Part shown: positions 36,552 through 46,996 of the stretch, piece after piece | Position numbering within the stretch: position 1 is the stretch's first letter | Layout of the letters: every line of letters starts with the position of its first letter | Assembly (NCBI GenBank): GCA_020740775.1 | Contig: JAHEWK010000005.1 | Location: 3,162,001 to 3,226,000 of the forward strand | Reading direction: 5' to 3' | Origin: Ilyonectria destructans | Lineage: Eukaryota; Ascomycota; Sordariomycetes; Hypocreales; Nectriaceae | DNA length: 64,000 bases | Notes under the pieces: generated by a model | The model's input: only the letters and a program-made list of their open reading frames with translations | Databases searched by the model: none | Told to the model about the DNA's origin: nothing | Translations under genes and position numbers: made by a program

Positions 36552-37881
36552 ATGCTCACTCTCATTCCCGACCGCTTCGTCCTCGAAGAAGTAACATCAA
36601 ATGACTTGATCATTGCTTCTCTTGCCTGGGGGTTCACCCTCGGCATCGGCTGGCTGACGACATGGTCGGCCATCCAGCAGACGGCCAGTGCCTACCGCCG
36701 TCGTGGGGTCGGGTCCATGGTGCGCAACCCCTACATCTGGATGATTTGGGGCGAGATTTCTGTGTGTCTTGGGTTCGGCGTCATCTGCTTCATGTACATT
36801 CTTGGAGTAATAGCGCCCAGGTAAGTTTTGGCAGATGATCCTGCGTCCCCAACTCCAAAGGGCACTGTACTGATATTGTATGCAGCTTCGCCTTCTACTT
36901 TTGCATCCGTAAGTATAGTTATTCAGACGCCCCCCTGACATACCTGTGTTATCTTAGACTAACTGCTGCTGTCCGGTTCAGTTACCTTGTGGGCGCTTCA
37001 GGTTCAGTTCCTCCTCCAGATTATCGTCAATCGATGTGCAATTCTTCTTCACGACCGAACTTTCGTATGGCGACTCAAGTACGGCGTTGCCGCCTTCATT
37101 ACCGCCATCAACATTTCCGTCTACTGCATTTGGGTCCCTGCTCGGTTGCAGATTTCAGAAAGATACATTCACATCAACGATGTTTGGGACCGTTGCGAAA
37201 AGATCATCTACCTCCTCGTTGACGCCTGTCTCAACCTTCTTTTTATTCGCACCGTCAGACGAAATTTGGTTGAACTGGGACTCAGTAAATACGACAACCT
37301 CGTCAAGTTCAATATGTTTATCATTGTATTCTCTCTGGGCATGGATGTCCTCATTATCTCCATGATGAGCCTGAAAAACACCTTTGTGTATGTACCCTGT
37401 CTCCTAGCACATGGAAGGTTCTAACAGCCATGTCCCGTCTAGATACATGCAGTTCCACCCGCTTGCTTACATCGTCAAACTCAACATCGAAATGTCCATG
37501 GCTAGTCTTATCGCCAAGATTGCTCGGCAATCTGGACATGCCCACGGATCGGACTATAATAATACGACCTCCAGATCCCGCGGGACTAGAGTGGGAGGAG
37601 ATACAACCTTGGCGAATAAAACTCAGGACGAACATACCAGATCGAAGGCTTGGCCAACCGTCACCACGACTGTGGAAATGCACACAATGGAGGCAAAGGC
37701 GGCTCCAGGTACGAAGGCACAGCTCGGGTTTAACCACAACGACACCGACATGCTACTAGATCAAGCACCCTACTCTGTACAGATCCAGGGTGCCTATGCC
37801 AGCTCCACGGGAGCCTCGAGAGAAACCGGAGAAGGCTCAATAAGTAGTCGAGCCTCGGAAGGTATAGACTCGGTCAAGTGA
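36552..37881 (+). CDS. Seven-helix integral membrane protein of unknown function
   Basis: Four exons (36552-36820, 36886-36908, 36982-37387, 37443-37881) join in frame to 378 residues; the 23-bp second exon is unusually small but needed for the frame. About seven hydrophobic segments span residues 15-275 (for example IIASLAWGFTLGIGWLTTW and FLLQIIVNRCAILL). The C-terminal 110 residues are hydrophilic, rich in serine and threonine, and lack helices. The layout resembles fungal receptor-like or Pth11-adjacent membrane proteins, but no CFEM domain or signature motif was recognised, so family and ligand are unknown. The methionine at 36552 is chosen because it starts just before the first helix. 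Confidence 0.7.
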
Positions 37882-38347
37882 AATTTTGAAGAGATGCAAC
37901 AGAAATGTCCTATTTCAGGACTTGCATTTGGCTTTCTACGTTTCCTTCAATGTTGTCAATGGAAGTCCCTACAATACCCTCAGATACATCAAGCAATACA
38001 ATAATAATAATAAAGAGTAATACCATAAATTTAGCGATATTCTTAAAGCTAGTGTTGACTTGACTTTCTTGAGGATTACACCAATTCGTCGTTAATTTTG
38101 TCCTTAGGCAAGATTGTCGTTATTTGGCAGATTGTCTGTGCCAGGGTGGTTTAGTGGAAAGAGAATACCGATGGTACGGCACGATATAGATCCGCTGAGT
38201 TTTATGTATCCACAATTGAGCATAAGCAGTAGCTGCGTTGGGAAATTGATCCGGCTCTTTTAGTGCGCAATCCTGAATGTCACCATCCCGGCCACCCGGG
38301 TCGGGAAACCCGGCTTTTCCTCTGACTTTTCCTCCGGCGCGGGCTCG
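37882..38347. other. Intergenic, AT-rich then unclear
   Basis: 3' flank of the membrane protein gene (AT-rich near 38000) followed by sequence leading into the NB-ARC remnant. Antisense frames here (38120-38539) look like shadows of that remnant. Confidence 0.4.
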
Positions 38348-38818
38348 GGGTGCGTGTTCGAAGCTGATGACGAGTAGCTGGTTATCGTCGATAATGCGGA
38401 CGACCTCAGCGATGGAATCCAGAAGATCATGCAAAAAGAGAAACATGAGACCGTGCTCATCATGATTCGGGATGATCCAAATCCGATGCTCATCCCGCGG
38501 GTTTGCGAGCAGGTCCAGGTCAGAGACATGTCTGCGCAAGGGTCAACGACACTGCTCTTCCATTATGTCGGTCAGAGACCTGACGCAGTCTGAGAGAGTA
38601 TCGTGGCAAGATACAAGCAAATGGCAGACAAACTTGGATACCTGGCGCTTGCTGTAGACCTGGCAAGAACGACCCAGACCCCGAAGGTGCATTGGCACAG
38701 TCAGCACCTTGAGGACTTTACCAGACATCACGGTAGGCTTTTGCACATTGATCAATTTTGGAGATTGTTGCCATCCGAAAACACAGTTTGGGCGAAAAGT
38801 GATCTGAAACGGCGTTAG
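38348..38818 (+). pseudogene. NB-ARC remnant of a fungal NLR-like gene
   Basis: One plus-strand frame reads, between in-frame stops TAG (38375-38377) and TGA (38591-38593), LVIVDNADDL (Walker B/kinase-2), VLIMIRDDPNPMLIP (the sensor-1/RNBS-B position), VRDMSAQGSTTLLFHY, then after the TGA KLGYLALAVDLA (the GLPLAL-type motif) and LEDFTRHHGRLLHID. The order and spacing are those of the second half of the NB-ARC domain in fungal NLR-like proteins. The P-loop half and any repeat domain are absent. It overlaps, in antisense, the last coding residues of the dioxygenase gene, marking a sequence junction. Confidence 0.78.
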
Positions 38819-39586
38819 CACACGGATTCCTCTCAACTGAATAACCGGTGATATTGCTGTGACTTACGTTATGAGATCATCGTAACCGGGCTTTTGGAAC
38901 ATAAAATGCATATGACTCGGTCTGTACGGATGCCTCTTGAGGAATTTTAACAGCTTCCCGACGGGACCGTCATGGGGGATAGGGTAAGGCACTGGTACAA
39001 TGGCCTTGAACCAAAATGAACCATTCTTGTCACTTCTCATGACACACCGACCGTCAGGATGGTCCCGACCTTCGTACTGGACATCGTAAAATCCATGACT
39101 ATCCGTCTCCCAGATATCAATCTTCGCGCCATTAACCGGGTTCCCTTTTGTGTCTTTGACCTTGCAAATGATTAAGCACGGTTCTCCATCTGTATCATGT
39201 GAAATTACGCAGCCAGATTCAACCGTCGGCGCTTCATGCGTGTGAAAAGGTCCAAGAACTGTTCCCTCTGTGCTCCCTGGTGGTTTCGGATGGTCGATAC
39301 TGTCTACGAGTAGTGATAGTCCAAGAACATCCGAAAGCAAAATGAATTCCTGTCGTGTGTCTGTGCAGATCTGGCCGACCTCGGTGAGAAATCGGATTCC
39401 ACCCATCCATTCGGATGTGCTGAGGCGCGTTTCGCGAGCAAAGTCGTGAAGATGGGTTACCAACCTCTCAACGACATATTTGAGTCGTATATCGGGATTC
39501 TGGCTATTGATGCAGTGGACGTTGTCGGTGATGTTTTCGATTGTGAGATCCTTGAGGATAGGTGCCGTTACGTTTGGTGGATCCAT
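38752..39586 (-). CDS. Intradiol ring-cleavage dioxygenase (catechol/hydroxyquinol type), C-terminally truncated
   Basis: Exon 1 (39586-38868) and a short exon 2 (38803-38752) give 256 residues; relatives are usually some 280-310. The N-terminal helical domain typical of catechol and hydroxyquinol 1,2-dioxygenases is present (SEWMGGIRFLTEVGQ). The catalytic beta domain shows GPFHTHEAP and IDIWETDSHGFYDVQY, with the first iron-ligand tyrosine, then PYPIPHDGPVG, HPYRPSHMHF with the second tyrosine and two histidines, and PGYDDLIT. All four non-heme iron(III) ligands appear present. After ITSLFA the homology ends and 13 unrelated residues follow, read antisense to an NB-ARC remnant, so the last strand is lost. 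Its action would be ortho cleavage of a catechol-like ring to a muconate or maleylacetate. Activity of the truncated form is doubtful. Confidence 0.82.
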
Positions 39587-40131
39587 AGTGGTGGAGGTGG
39601 AATAATATTTGCCCAGAAAATCGGGTTGTCAGAAAGAGTGGCCGGCTACTTTCTAACTCTTGTTTGATTGCATGTGATATTCGGAGACGTTAGTACTTAG
39701 AAAGCGAATAACTAAAGTTGAGCGGCCTTGTACTTCAACGCCTTGATCAGCTGTTCAAAATACGCCCCTTCAACCCCACGCCAACTTATACCCCGCATTG
39801 ATTTTCTCATTTCCCGGACTCAAGGCAATCTCTGGAGTATTCATTTTAGCCTACCCCACAAGGAATTCGGATAATAACTTGAAAAAGTTGCATGTAGACT
39901 TGATGAAGAATAACAAGAAAAGCTGGGAACACGCGCCCTCTTCGCTACCTAGTCCATGCGCTTATGTAAATTAGGGTTACAGATCATATATTTTCTCAAA
40001 CTAATACCGATGGGGTAGCACTACCTTTTGCAGAAATTTATGTTTGCGGTCGTCGTTCTGTCGAGATGATGAGCTCTGATGGCTTAAACATGATATTGAG
40101 ATTCTACATGGCATAAAGTGAAGCATAATTC
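39587..40131. other. Intergenic: promoter of the dioxygenase
   Basis: Upstream region of the minus-strand dioxygenase and 3' flank of the minus-strand reductase. It carries one TGTGGGGT octamer, listed separately, and AT-rich sequence at 39860-40130. Confidence 0.5.
39853..39860 (-). promoter_or_regulatory. TGTGGGGT site in the dioxygenase promoter
   Basis: The minus strand reads TGTGGGGTAG here, 267 bp upstream of and in the same orientation as the dioxygenase start. It is one of eight exact octamer copies in promoters of the 39-61 kb gene set. A related GATGGGGTAG lies at about 40009 on the plus strand. Binding is inference. Confidence 0.55.
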
Positions 40132-41129
40132 TCATATATCTAATAAACTGGCATACGAAGGCATCGGCGTGTCATCAGACATGTCTGCATACGCGCTCCA
40201 GTGTCTCCCAACCCTCGTTCGGTTCTCAGCCTCATCGGCGATGGCAATTGCGAGGTCTGCCGCTGTGATCCCGTGCAGCCTTCCATCCAAATTCTCCGCA
40301 TCACCGCTACTCGACGGTGGCTTCACTGGAAGTTCATCATAAATCGTCTCGTAGCTGCCGGTTCGCTTGCCTGAACGATAGAGCGCGGGAGGCGAGACAA
40401 AGGTCCACGGGAAAGACGTGTTTCCGTTAAAAAACATAAAGCTAGTCCGGCATGCCGTAACAAAGGTCAAGGCTTTGTCGTTCTTAAGTACTGCTTGCTC
40501 ATACTCATCGATGATCTGGAGTGCGTCGTCGTCTGCCTTGCCTTCTCGAAGTTTAGCCCGCGCATCCCGATATTGACGCAACGAGGAGCCCATGGAACCA
40601 AGCCTCTCTTCCATATATGCAACATGTGCGTGGCTGTCCGCGATGCCTCGGCGGTAGGCGAGCCACCAAGCTGGACTCTCGGAGCAGGTTTGAAGTCGAC
40701 TACCGGGCATATTTAAAGACCCACACCCGCCAACCATGATGAAGTACTTGACTCTGCTCTCTTTGGCTGCGATAATTATTTTTCGTGTCAATTCCAGAAA
40801 CGGTTCTGCCTTCTGTTAGTAAATGCATCGTTGGGTCCTAGAAAAGGCTAGTATTATGGAGCGCTCGTACGATACTGAAGGGCGTGCTCTCCGCCTGTAT
40901 GAGGTCCGTACTCGTTGACAAGAACGTCGAGATCCTTGAACGCCTCGATGAGCTGCTCCAAGGAGCAATTCTCAATGTCAATCGAATACGGGGTGTAGGC
41001 ATCGTGAGTTCCCAGTTTCTCTGGCCGTCGAGAGATGCCGCGGACTGTATGGCCACGGTTAATTAGTTCAATACACAAGTATGAGCCACCGAAGCCTGCT
41101 GGCCCAATAATTCCGGTCTTGAGTCCCAT
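40132..41129 (-). CDS. NAD(P)-binding Rossmann reductase (atypical SDR, NmrA/YwnB-like)
   Basis: Two exons (41129-40871 and 40805-40132) give 310 residues. The start at 41129 places GIIGPAGFGGSYLC, a variant of the GxxGxxG cofactor loop, next to the N-terminus; upstream frame extension is ignored. RGISRRPEKLG fits the dinucleotide-phosphate-binding loop of atypical SDRs. The body continues with IIIAAKESRVKYFIMVGG, a typical strand/helix of NAD(P)H-binding NmrA-like proteins. No YxxxK pair was clearly identified, which is common in this branch. The substrate is unknown. It is divergent from the FAD monooxygenase, 536 bp away, and their shared promoter holds two TGTGGGGT sites. Confidence 0.83.
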
Positions 41130-41318
41130 GGTTGTCTCGCGTGTTGGCGGAAAGAGTTGACAAATGCAGAGTGGCACTCGTCAGAGTATGTCGGGATAAT
41201 ATGCGAGTGGGCGATCCCCGGTACTCTTGCTGTCCCAATATCGTAGTGTAGTTGTTCCGGGTGTATCAATCTCCATCATACACAATCCCATCGCGTGGTG
41301 GGGAGAAGATGTTGACTC

Positions 41319-41353
41319 TGTGGGGTAAGTTCATCTCCCAAGCAATGTGGGGT
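41319..41353 (+). promoter_or_regulatory. Two TGTGGGGT sites in the reductase/monooxygenase divergent promoter
   Basis: Exact octamers lie at 41319-41326 (followed by A) and 41346-41353 (followed by C), 27 bp apart start to start, in the 536-bp gap between divergent starts at 41129 and 41666. The spacing is near two and a half helical turns. Binding by the C2H2 factor of this region or by a CreA-like repressor is inference. Confidence 0.6.
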
Positions 41354-41665
41354 CAGCCTCCATCACGAGAATCACGACGCCTCACGGTGGCGTACTAACG
41401 AGCTCTAAGCCCCGCCATTTTACAACTCCACTTCCATCTCAAGCTTGGTCCAGAGCTCGTACGAAAAAAGCCCAAAGGTGACTTTCGTTTATGACATAAT
41501 GGGACCTGCCCCTCATTGTGATCAGCTCACCGTTTGTGGAAAATTATTGTATAATGCTATCATTGCAAAGCATTTAACATCCTCTCCGAAAAAGGATCAT
41601 CATTAACAACTCCCCCAATACCAGTACAGCATCCAGTTCCTCACTCAAAATCTTCTCTATCGATC

Positions 41666-43186
41666 ATGGCGGCCGCAACTCAGCCAACCGGCTTCCAAGA
41701 TGTAAGACCCATACCTTTATGTTAAGCAAGGGCGCAGCTGATCATGATCTCAGGTGATTGTTGTAGGCGCCGGCCCAGCAGGCCTGTTGCTTTCCCTTCT
41801 GCTCTCGCAAAGCGGAATTCCGGTTACCCTGTTGGACATGAGCAGCGATTTGGATAAAAACCCGCGAGCAACTCACTATGCTGCCCCAGCCATGTTCGAG
41901 CTCAACAGGGCCGGTGTTGGTGCTGACATGCGTGCGCGAGGATTTATTCCCGCTGGAGTCAGTTGGCGCAAGTTGGATGGCACGGCAATAGTCACACTAG
42001 ATGCCGGAACACTTGCCGAAGACCCGGATCGCATGACCTGTCTCCCACTTGATCAGCTTGGGCAGTTGCTGAGAGAACATCTTCTGAAGCAGCAGAACGT
42101 GAAGATACTCTTCGACCACAAGGTTGTCAGCATCGACCAAGATGACAACAAGGCCTGGGTCCACGTCGAAACTCCCGACGGTGCCAAGATGCTAGGGGCC
42201 GACTACATTGTCGGCTGCGATGGAGCGAATAGTCAAATCCGGCGTTCACTCTTTGGCGACTGGGAGTTCCCAGGAAAGACTTGGGACAAGCAAATTGTGG
42301 CCACCAACGTATGCTAACTCCTCAAAATATTCCCAGAATCGTATCACTAACCTCAGTCCATTAGACGTACTATGACTTTGAGAAGTTTGGATGGAACGAC
42401 TCCAACTTCATTGTTCATCCGGATCATTGGTTCATGGCTGCCAAAATCTCAAATGACGGCCTCTGGCGCGTCACCTACGGAGAATCTACTGGCTTGACAA
42501 ATGAACAACTGCGAGAGAGACAGCCCCAGAAGTTTAAGGAAATGCTTCCAGGTCACCCCGACCCAAGCGAGTACCAGCTCGTTAATTTCAGCCCTTACAA
42601 GATTCACCAGCGCCTGGCTAAGTCAATGCGCGTGGGTCGTTTTCTCCTGGCCGCGGATGCTGCGCACCTCTGTAACCCTTTGTGAGTTAACCGTGTTCAA
42701 TTAAATCCTTGCTTCAACTAACTTGATACCTGTAGCGGTGGTCTCGGTCTGACTGGTGGTATCGTCGATGTCGGTGGTCTCTACGACTGTCTGCGTGGAA
42801 TCTACCACAACAAAGCAGACCGATCAATCCTCGACAGGTACAATGATGTTAGACGACAAAAGTATCAAGAAATCATCGACGTTGTCTCTAGTTCAAATAT
42901 CGAGAGATTATTTGATCTCGATCCAGAGCGAGCTCTACAAATTGATGGCTTCTTTCAGATGGTCAAGATAGCTGAGACCGACCCAGAATATTCAGCCGAG
43001 CTCCAGAACGTACGTTGTCTCCAAACCTTCATCTATCTCCGATTAAAAGGCGTCTTCTAACCCTGGTGGTGTATCTCACAGTCCGTTAAATCCATTCAGC
43101 ATGATTTCACGCAGTATTATAAGGAGCCGGTAGATGTGGCAAAGGGAGATATCCCTGTTCCTCGCCAACCTGTCACTGTCAATTAG
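41666..43186 (+). CDS. FAD-dependent aromatic monooxygenase (PHBH fold)
   Basis: Five exons (41666-41701, 41754-42308, 42365-42681, 42736-43009, 43082-43186) join in frame to 428 residues. The dinucleotide-binding motif is VIVVGAGPAGLLLS, the family's NADPH/FAD motif is GADYIVGCDGANSQIRR, and the FAD-ribityl motif is [21 protein letters not shown], where GD of the usual GDAAH is AD. This is the class A flavoprotein hydroxylase group that includes salicylate, phenol and 4-hydroxybenzoate hydroxylases. The expected reaction is ring hydroxylation of a phenolic acid or phenol with NAD(P)H and oxygen, which would feed the dioxygenase next door. It shares a divergent promoter with the reductase. 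Confidence 0.9.
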
Positions 43187-43536
43187 GTAGCCCGAATCTG
43201 GAATTATCATATTGAAGATGAATAACTTAATATTGAAGTCTTTGAAATATGTTATATTGTATCTTGGAAGAGCTAGCATCTTTGGTATTTGTTCCTTCAC
43301 GTACTCAGCCTGCCCGACCGTTACCCCAATGCACAGGGTCAGCCACTGTTGTATGCTACGAACGTACGCACCTGGCACCCAACGGCAAGGAATCGGGTGG
43401 GTTAAAGTCATATTTAAGGTCACATTTAGACAGCAATGACTAAATTCACCCGGCAAATACTACTGTATGTCTAGGCAACTCGGTTCGAGTTAGTCAGGCA
43501 CGGATCAAGCATGCCCTCAGTTGCCTCCACCCAGTA
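43187..43536. other. Short convergent intergenic gap
   Basis: 3' flanks of the monooxygenase (plus) and the oxidase (minus). Nothing coding was recognised. Confidence 0.5.
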
Positions 43537-45081
43537 CTATAGTGACACGTCATTCTTCACTCCCACCGTGAATGCCTTGTAGCCAGGGAATAGTCCGTCA
43601 GGGTCCCACTTCCTACGAATAGCTAGGAATCGGGCGCGTGCCGTGTCCGTCCACACTTTTATCTGCAATGCCACTTGTCAGTGGATATCATGGTACCATG
43701 TTTGATGGAAACATACCTCCGGAGAGTGCAAAGACTGACTCGATTGATCAAAGTCAGCAACGTACATTCCGCATGCGACAGTCTCAGCCTGCCTGTATGA
43801 GTCTCTCATGGTAGTTTGAACTAGTGGACGAAGAGAAGGATCCTTCCAACCACTAAAAGTGGAAATATAATATTCCTGTGGCAGACTGAAGACGGCGTCG
43901 TCTTCATCGGGTGTGACACTGTCGCACATGTACAGGCACCCATAAGAAGAAAGAGTCGGTAGATTACACAGGGCTGGCTTAATTGCCTTGATGAGCTAAT
44001 AGGCGGGTATCGTCAGCAACTTTCTCTCGATAGAAGAAAAGGTTCTCATTCTCACCTTGGACTGTGGGACCGATGGATCATTTAGAATACTGTTAATACC
44101 CCATTTTTGGTCCGAATTTTCTGGGTTCCAATGTTCTTGATCCTGGAAAAATGCCTCCCAACTGGCCTCTGCCACTGGCTTGGTCTCAACCAAATAAGGC
44201 TTCAGCTGATCCGGCATGTTATCCCACGCACTGAGCATCGTCTTCGCTTCCGTAGAGCTGTCGGCATAAGCAGAAACGGCGACTGCTAGAAGCAACTGGG
44301 ACGCTTCAGGCACCAACTCAGTGGTTGAAGGTCCAAACTTCTCGGGGTAGAAGGTACACAGTGCCGTCTCGGTGCACATTTTCGGCGTGGCACGATTGCG
44401 CTCAAATGCAAACGAGAGTAGTTCCTCAAAATTTTCCTGGACTTTAAATACGAAAGACCGTCCAAATAGTTGTCTTTTCGGGACCGTACGGCTCCAGATC
44501 CGGGTCACAACGCCAAAGAAGGCTTGACCGGAACCTCGTGCAGCCCAGAAAAGATCTGGATTCTCAGTCCGGCTGGCAATGACGACGCGGCCGTCTGGGA
44601 CAACAATCTCCATTTTCACAATCCATTCGGTGATTGTGGCACCCCAGCCTCGCATAAAAAACCCTTGGCCGCCTGCGAGGCAGAAACCTCCAAGAGCTAC
44701 CGTTGGGGCGTGTCCGAATGGAAAGAAACGCCCCAGTTGCTCCAAACGTTGCCATGCTTCGAATACCCGCACAGCAGGACCAAAATTAACCTCATGTGTC
44801 TTGGAATCGTAGATAACCTCTCGGTTGAGGTGTGTCGTGTCTATCAGGACGCCGTTGTGAAGTAAAGAGGGCTTTGACGGGATATGTCCCCCCGAACGAA
44901 CGCCCACTGACTTTTTCAACTGACGGGCGCGCCCAAGGGCCTGGATAACATCTTTATTCGTGCGGACCAGGTGAATTTCGGCCGGAAATCTGCCTGGGTC
45001 GTCGGCGTTGAACGATCGCGTGCGACATGCTTCGTACTGTTCGGTGTCTCGAGTAAGGATGGATCCTGGAGCGGCGGTCAT
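43537..45081 (-). CDS. Berberine-bridge-enzyme-like FAD oxidoreductase
   Basis: Three exons (45081-44056, 43995-43717, 43662-43537) give 476 residues. The FAD-binding half shows VGVRSGGHIPS with the histidine that can carry covalent FAD, HAPTVALGGFCLAGGQG and MRGWGATITEWI. The second covalent cysteine seen in bicovalent relatives appears replaced, since GHAPTV stands where GxCPTV is usual. The C-terminal BBE motif reads FLAIRRKWDPDGLFPG; the usual final motif with an N-Y pair is altered. These enzymes oxidise alcohols, amines or carbohydrates or close rings, often extracellularly; no clear signal peptide is seen here, so it may be intracellular. It is divergent from the lactonase-like gene, with a TGTGGGGT site between. 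Confidence 0.88.
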
Positions 45082-45228
45082 TTTGAGGTGGCGCAAAGTA
45101 TCGAGAAGATAAATAGATGCTACTGTTTTTCAACGAATTTCGAGATCCATTCCTTCTTAGCAAATGAGCCACCCAAGAAACATTAGCTGACCATATACAG
45201 GTGGTGGTTTCGCGATACCACGTCTTCG

Positions 45229-45256
45229 TGTGGGGTAGTATCTGGGGTAGTGGGGT
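45229..45256 (+). promoter_or_regulatory. TGTGGGGT site plus two degenerate copies in the oxidase/lactonase promoter
   Basis: An exact octamer at 45229-45236 is followed by two weaker copies, CTGGGGTA (about 45242-45249) and AGTGGGGTA (45249-45257), within 30 bp. The gap between the divergent starts is only 272 bp (45081 and 45354), so this cluster is well placed to serve both genes. Function is inference. Confidence 0.6.
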
Positions 45257-45353
45257 ACAGACCGGGGAATAGAATGCAGCAATCATGACTTTCTCCGACC
45301 CAAGACAACAAGCTTCCGCTTTTGCTTGCCAAAGTTTGACTAGCTATTGCAAC

Positions 45354-46480
45354 ATGGCCTCACTCAAGAATCTTCCAGCTGGAAATAAGGCTGTACATGT
45401 GGTTCTACTGGACGGGGGAGGCTTTACCACAACGGATGACACCAAGATCCACGCCAATGGCCACAGCAACCCGTACTACCTTTATGACTGGTGCTTCTAT
45501 ATCTACCACAAAGAATCAGGACAGAGGATTCTGTGGGATCTTGGCATAGGCGACGTAAGTAATCCAAGCTTCCACCAAGGTCCCGCTAAGATAGGCACAT
45601 AGGACCACAATGACTACACGCCATTCATCGTGAACCACCACTTTCCCAGCTGCAACCCAGTCGGTCCGCGTATTTCACTGGTAGATCAGTTGAAGGCCTT
45701 GGATGTCGAGCCTGAAGCCATCAATGCCGTGCTGTTCAGGTATTGTTGGAGCCTATTGGCAGTGATGTATCACCAATGACTTCAGCTGACCTGTTCACAA
45801 GCCACGCGCACTGGGATCATTGCCGACCCTTGAAGAAAGACTTTCCCAATGCCGAAATATTTTTCGGCCCCGGGACCGGATTGCATTGCTCTCCCGGTCA
45901 TATTCAAGATGGTCAGGTCATGCCCATGATCCAGTGGGACTCTCGCTTTTTTGGTGACAGCGGTGTCCAAACAGAGGCTTTCAGTGAGCTCAAGGGTCCA
46001 TGGCTACCCTGGGGACCATTTGCAAATGCGATGGATTATTTTGGGGACGGCAGCTTTTGGGTATTCCAAGCTCCAGGGCATATGGTCGGCAACCTGGGAG
46101 CGGTTGTACGTGTACCATCTGGGGACCATGTCATCTTGGCAAGCGACTGCTGTCACTCCAGGTGCGAACCACTGAAAGCTACAACGTCTCCAAGTTTTCA
46201 TCACTAATTGATAAACAGAGACATATTTATGGGCCACAAGGAGATTGCCAATATCCCACTTCCAGACGGGTCCAGATTCTGCCTTCACGAGGATCTCGAC
46301 GCAGCTCAGGACACGATACATAAATTGAGAAGGGCGGTTGATGATTATGGCATGCATATTGCCATGTCTCACGATGCTGAATGGATTAAGGAACAAAAAA
46401 ACATGGTCCTGATGTCGCTTCTACACCCTCTTTTCGACCAAGAGTGTCTATCAAGAATCCGCGCACACCAACAAGCGTAA
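45354..46480 (+). CDS. Metallo-beta-lactamase-fold hydrolase, lactonase-like
   Basis: Four exons (45354-45554, 45603-45739, 45802-46161, 46219-46480) give 319 residues. The zinc motif HxHxDH is complete as SHAHWDH, split exactly by the second intron (AG|C). Further ligands are in QAPGHMVGNL and ASDCCHS, and the C-terminal histidine may be in MSHDAEW. The size and the N-terminal extension resemble fungal and bacterial AHL-lactonase-like (AttM/AiiA) members and the fungal lactamase group that opens benzoxazolinone. It would therefore hydrolyse a lactone or lactam ring. The methionine at 45354 is chosen from the family start; the frame extends to 45285. It shares a divergent promoter with the oxidase. 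Confidence 0.88.
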
Positions 46481-46828
46481 TTCGTGGACAGATAGTCTAT
46501 CACAAGATATCTAGATCAATTCACTACTCTCAGTTTAACAATTTAATTAAGACAAACAATGAACTGGAGCCCTAAGGAGTGAATAGAATACGGAATGGTT
46601 CCCTCGGAAAATTCTTTCCAGCAGAGACGTTGCTGCAACGGTCTAGGATAGGGGATCATGTATCCGTCTTGTGAATACAACGTCTACTTATTTTTCTGGT
46701 ATCATTATGCTGGGTATATTTTTTCTACCACGATAATTTATAAAAACACACTACGCACTACATGCATCGCCTTGAGCCATTGACCTTGTTGCGACAGCCA
46801 TCCAAAGTGGCCACGCCATTGAAGATAA

Positions 46829-46895
46829 TGTGGGGTGTCTTGATGCAGTGGGGAACTGCCCGCGCGCCTCACGTTTCAAAGTGCTATGTGGGGGT
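46829..46895 (+). promoter_or_regulatory. TGTGGGGT site and variants upstream of the second P450
   Basis: An exact octamer lies at 46829-46836, 161 bp before the P450 start at 46997. CAGTGGGGAA (about 46846-46855) and ATGTGGGGGT (about 46886-46895) follow. Same motif as in the other promoters of this region. Confidence 0.55.
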
Positions 46896-46996
46896 ATATC
46901 ATGAGGGGAGTGGTTCACAATGGTGATATTACTTTATGCTCATGGCCCTCTAGTTTATTTCCCCCGTGGTATCTCTTCTCACCAATTGTATTAAAA

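Noticed and set aside
38120..38836. Minus-strand frames downstream of the dioxygenase, including a CVFGW segment that resembles the missing dioxygenase end
   Set aside because: They are antisense to a much stronger NB-ARC match on the plus strand, and the frame does not join the dioxygenase exon through any usable splice site. The resemblance is probably chance.
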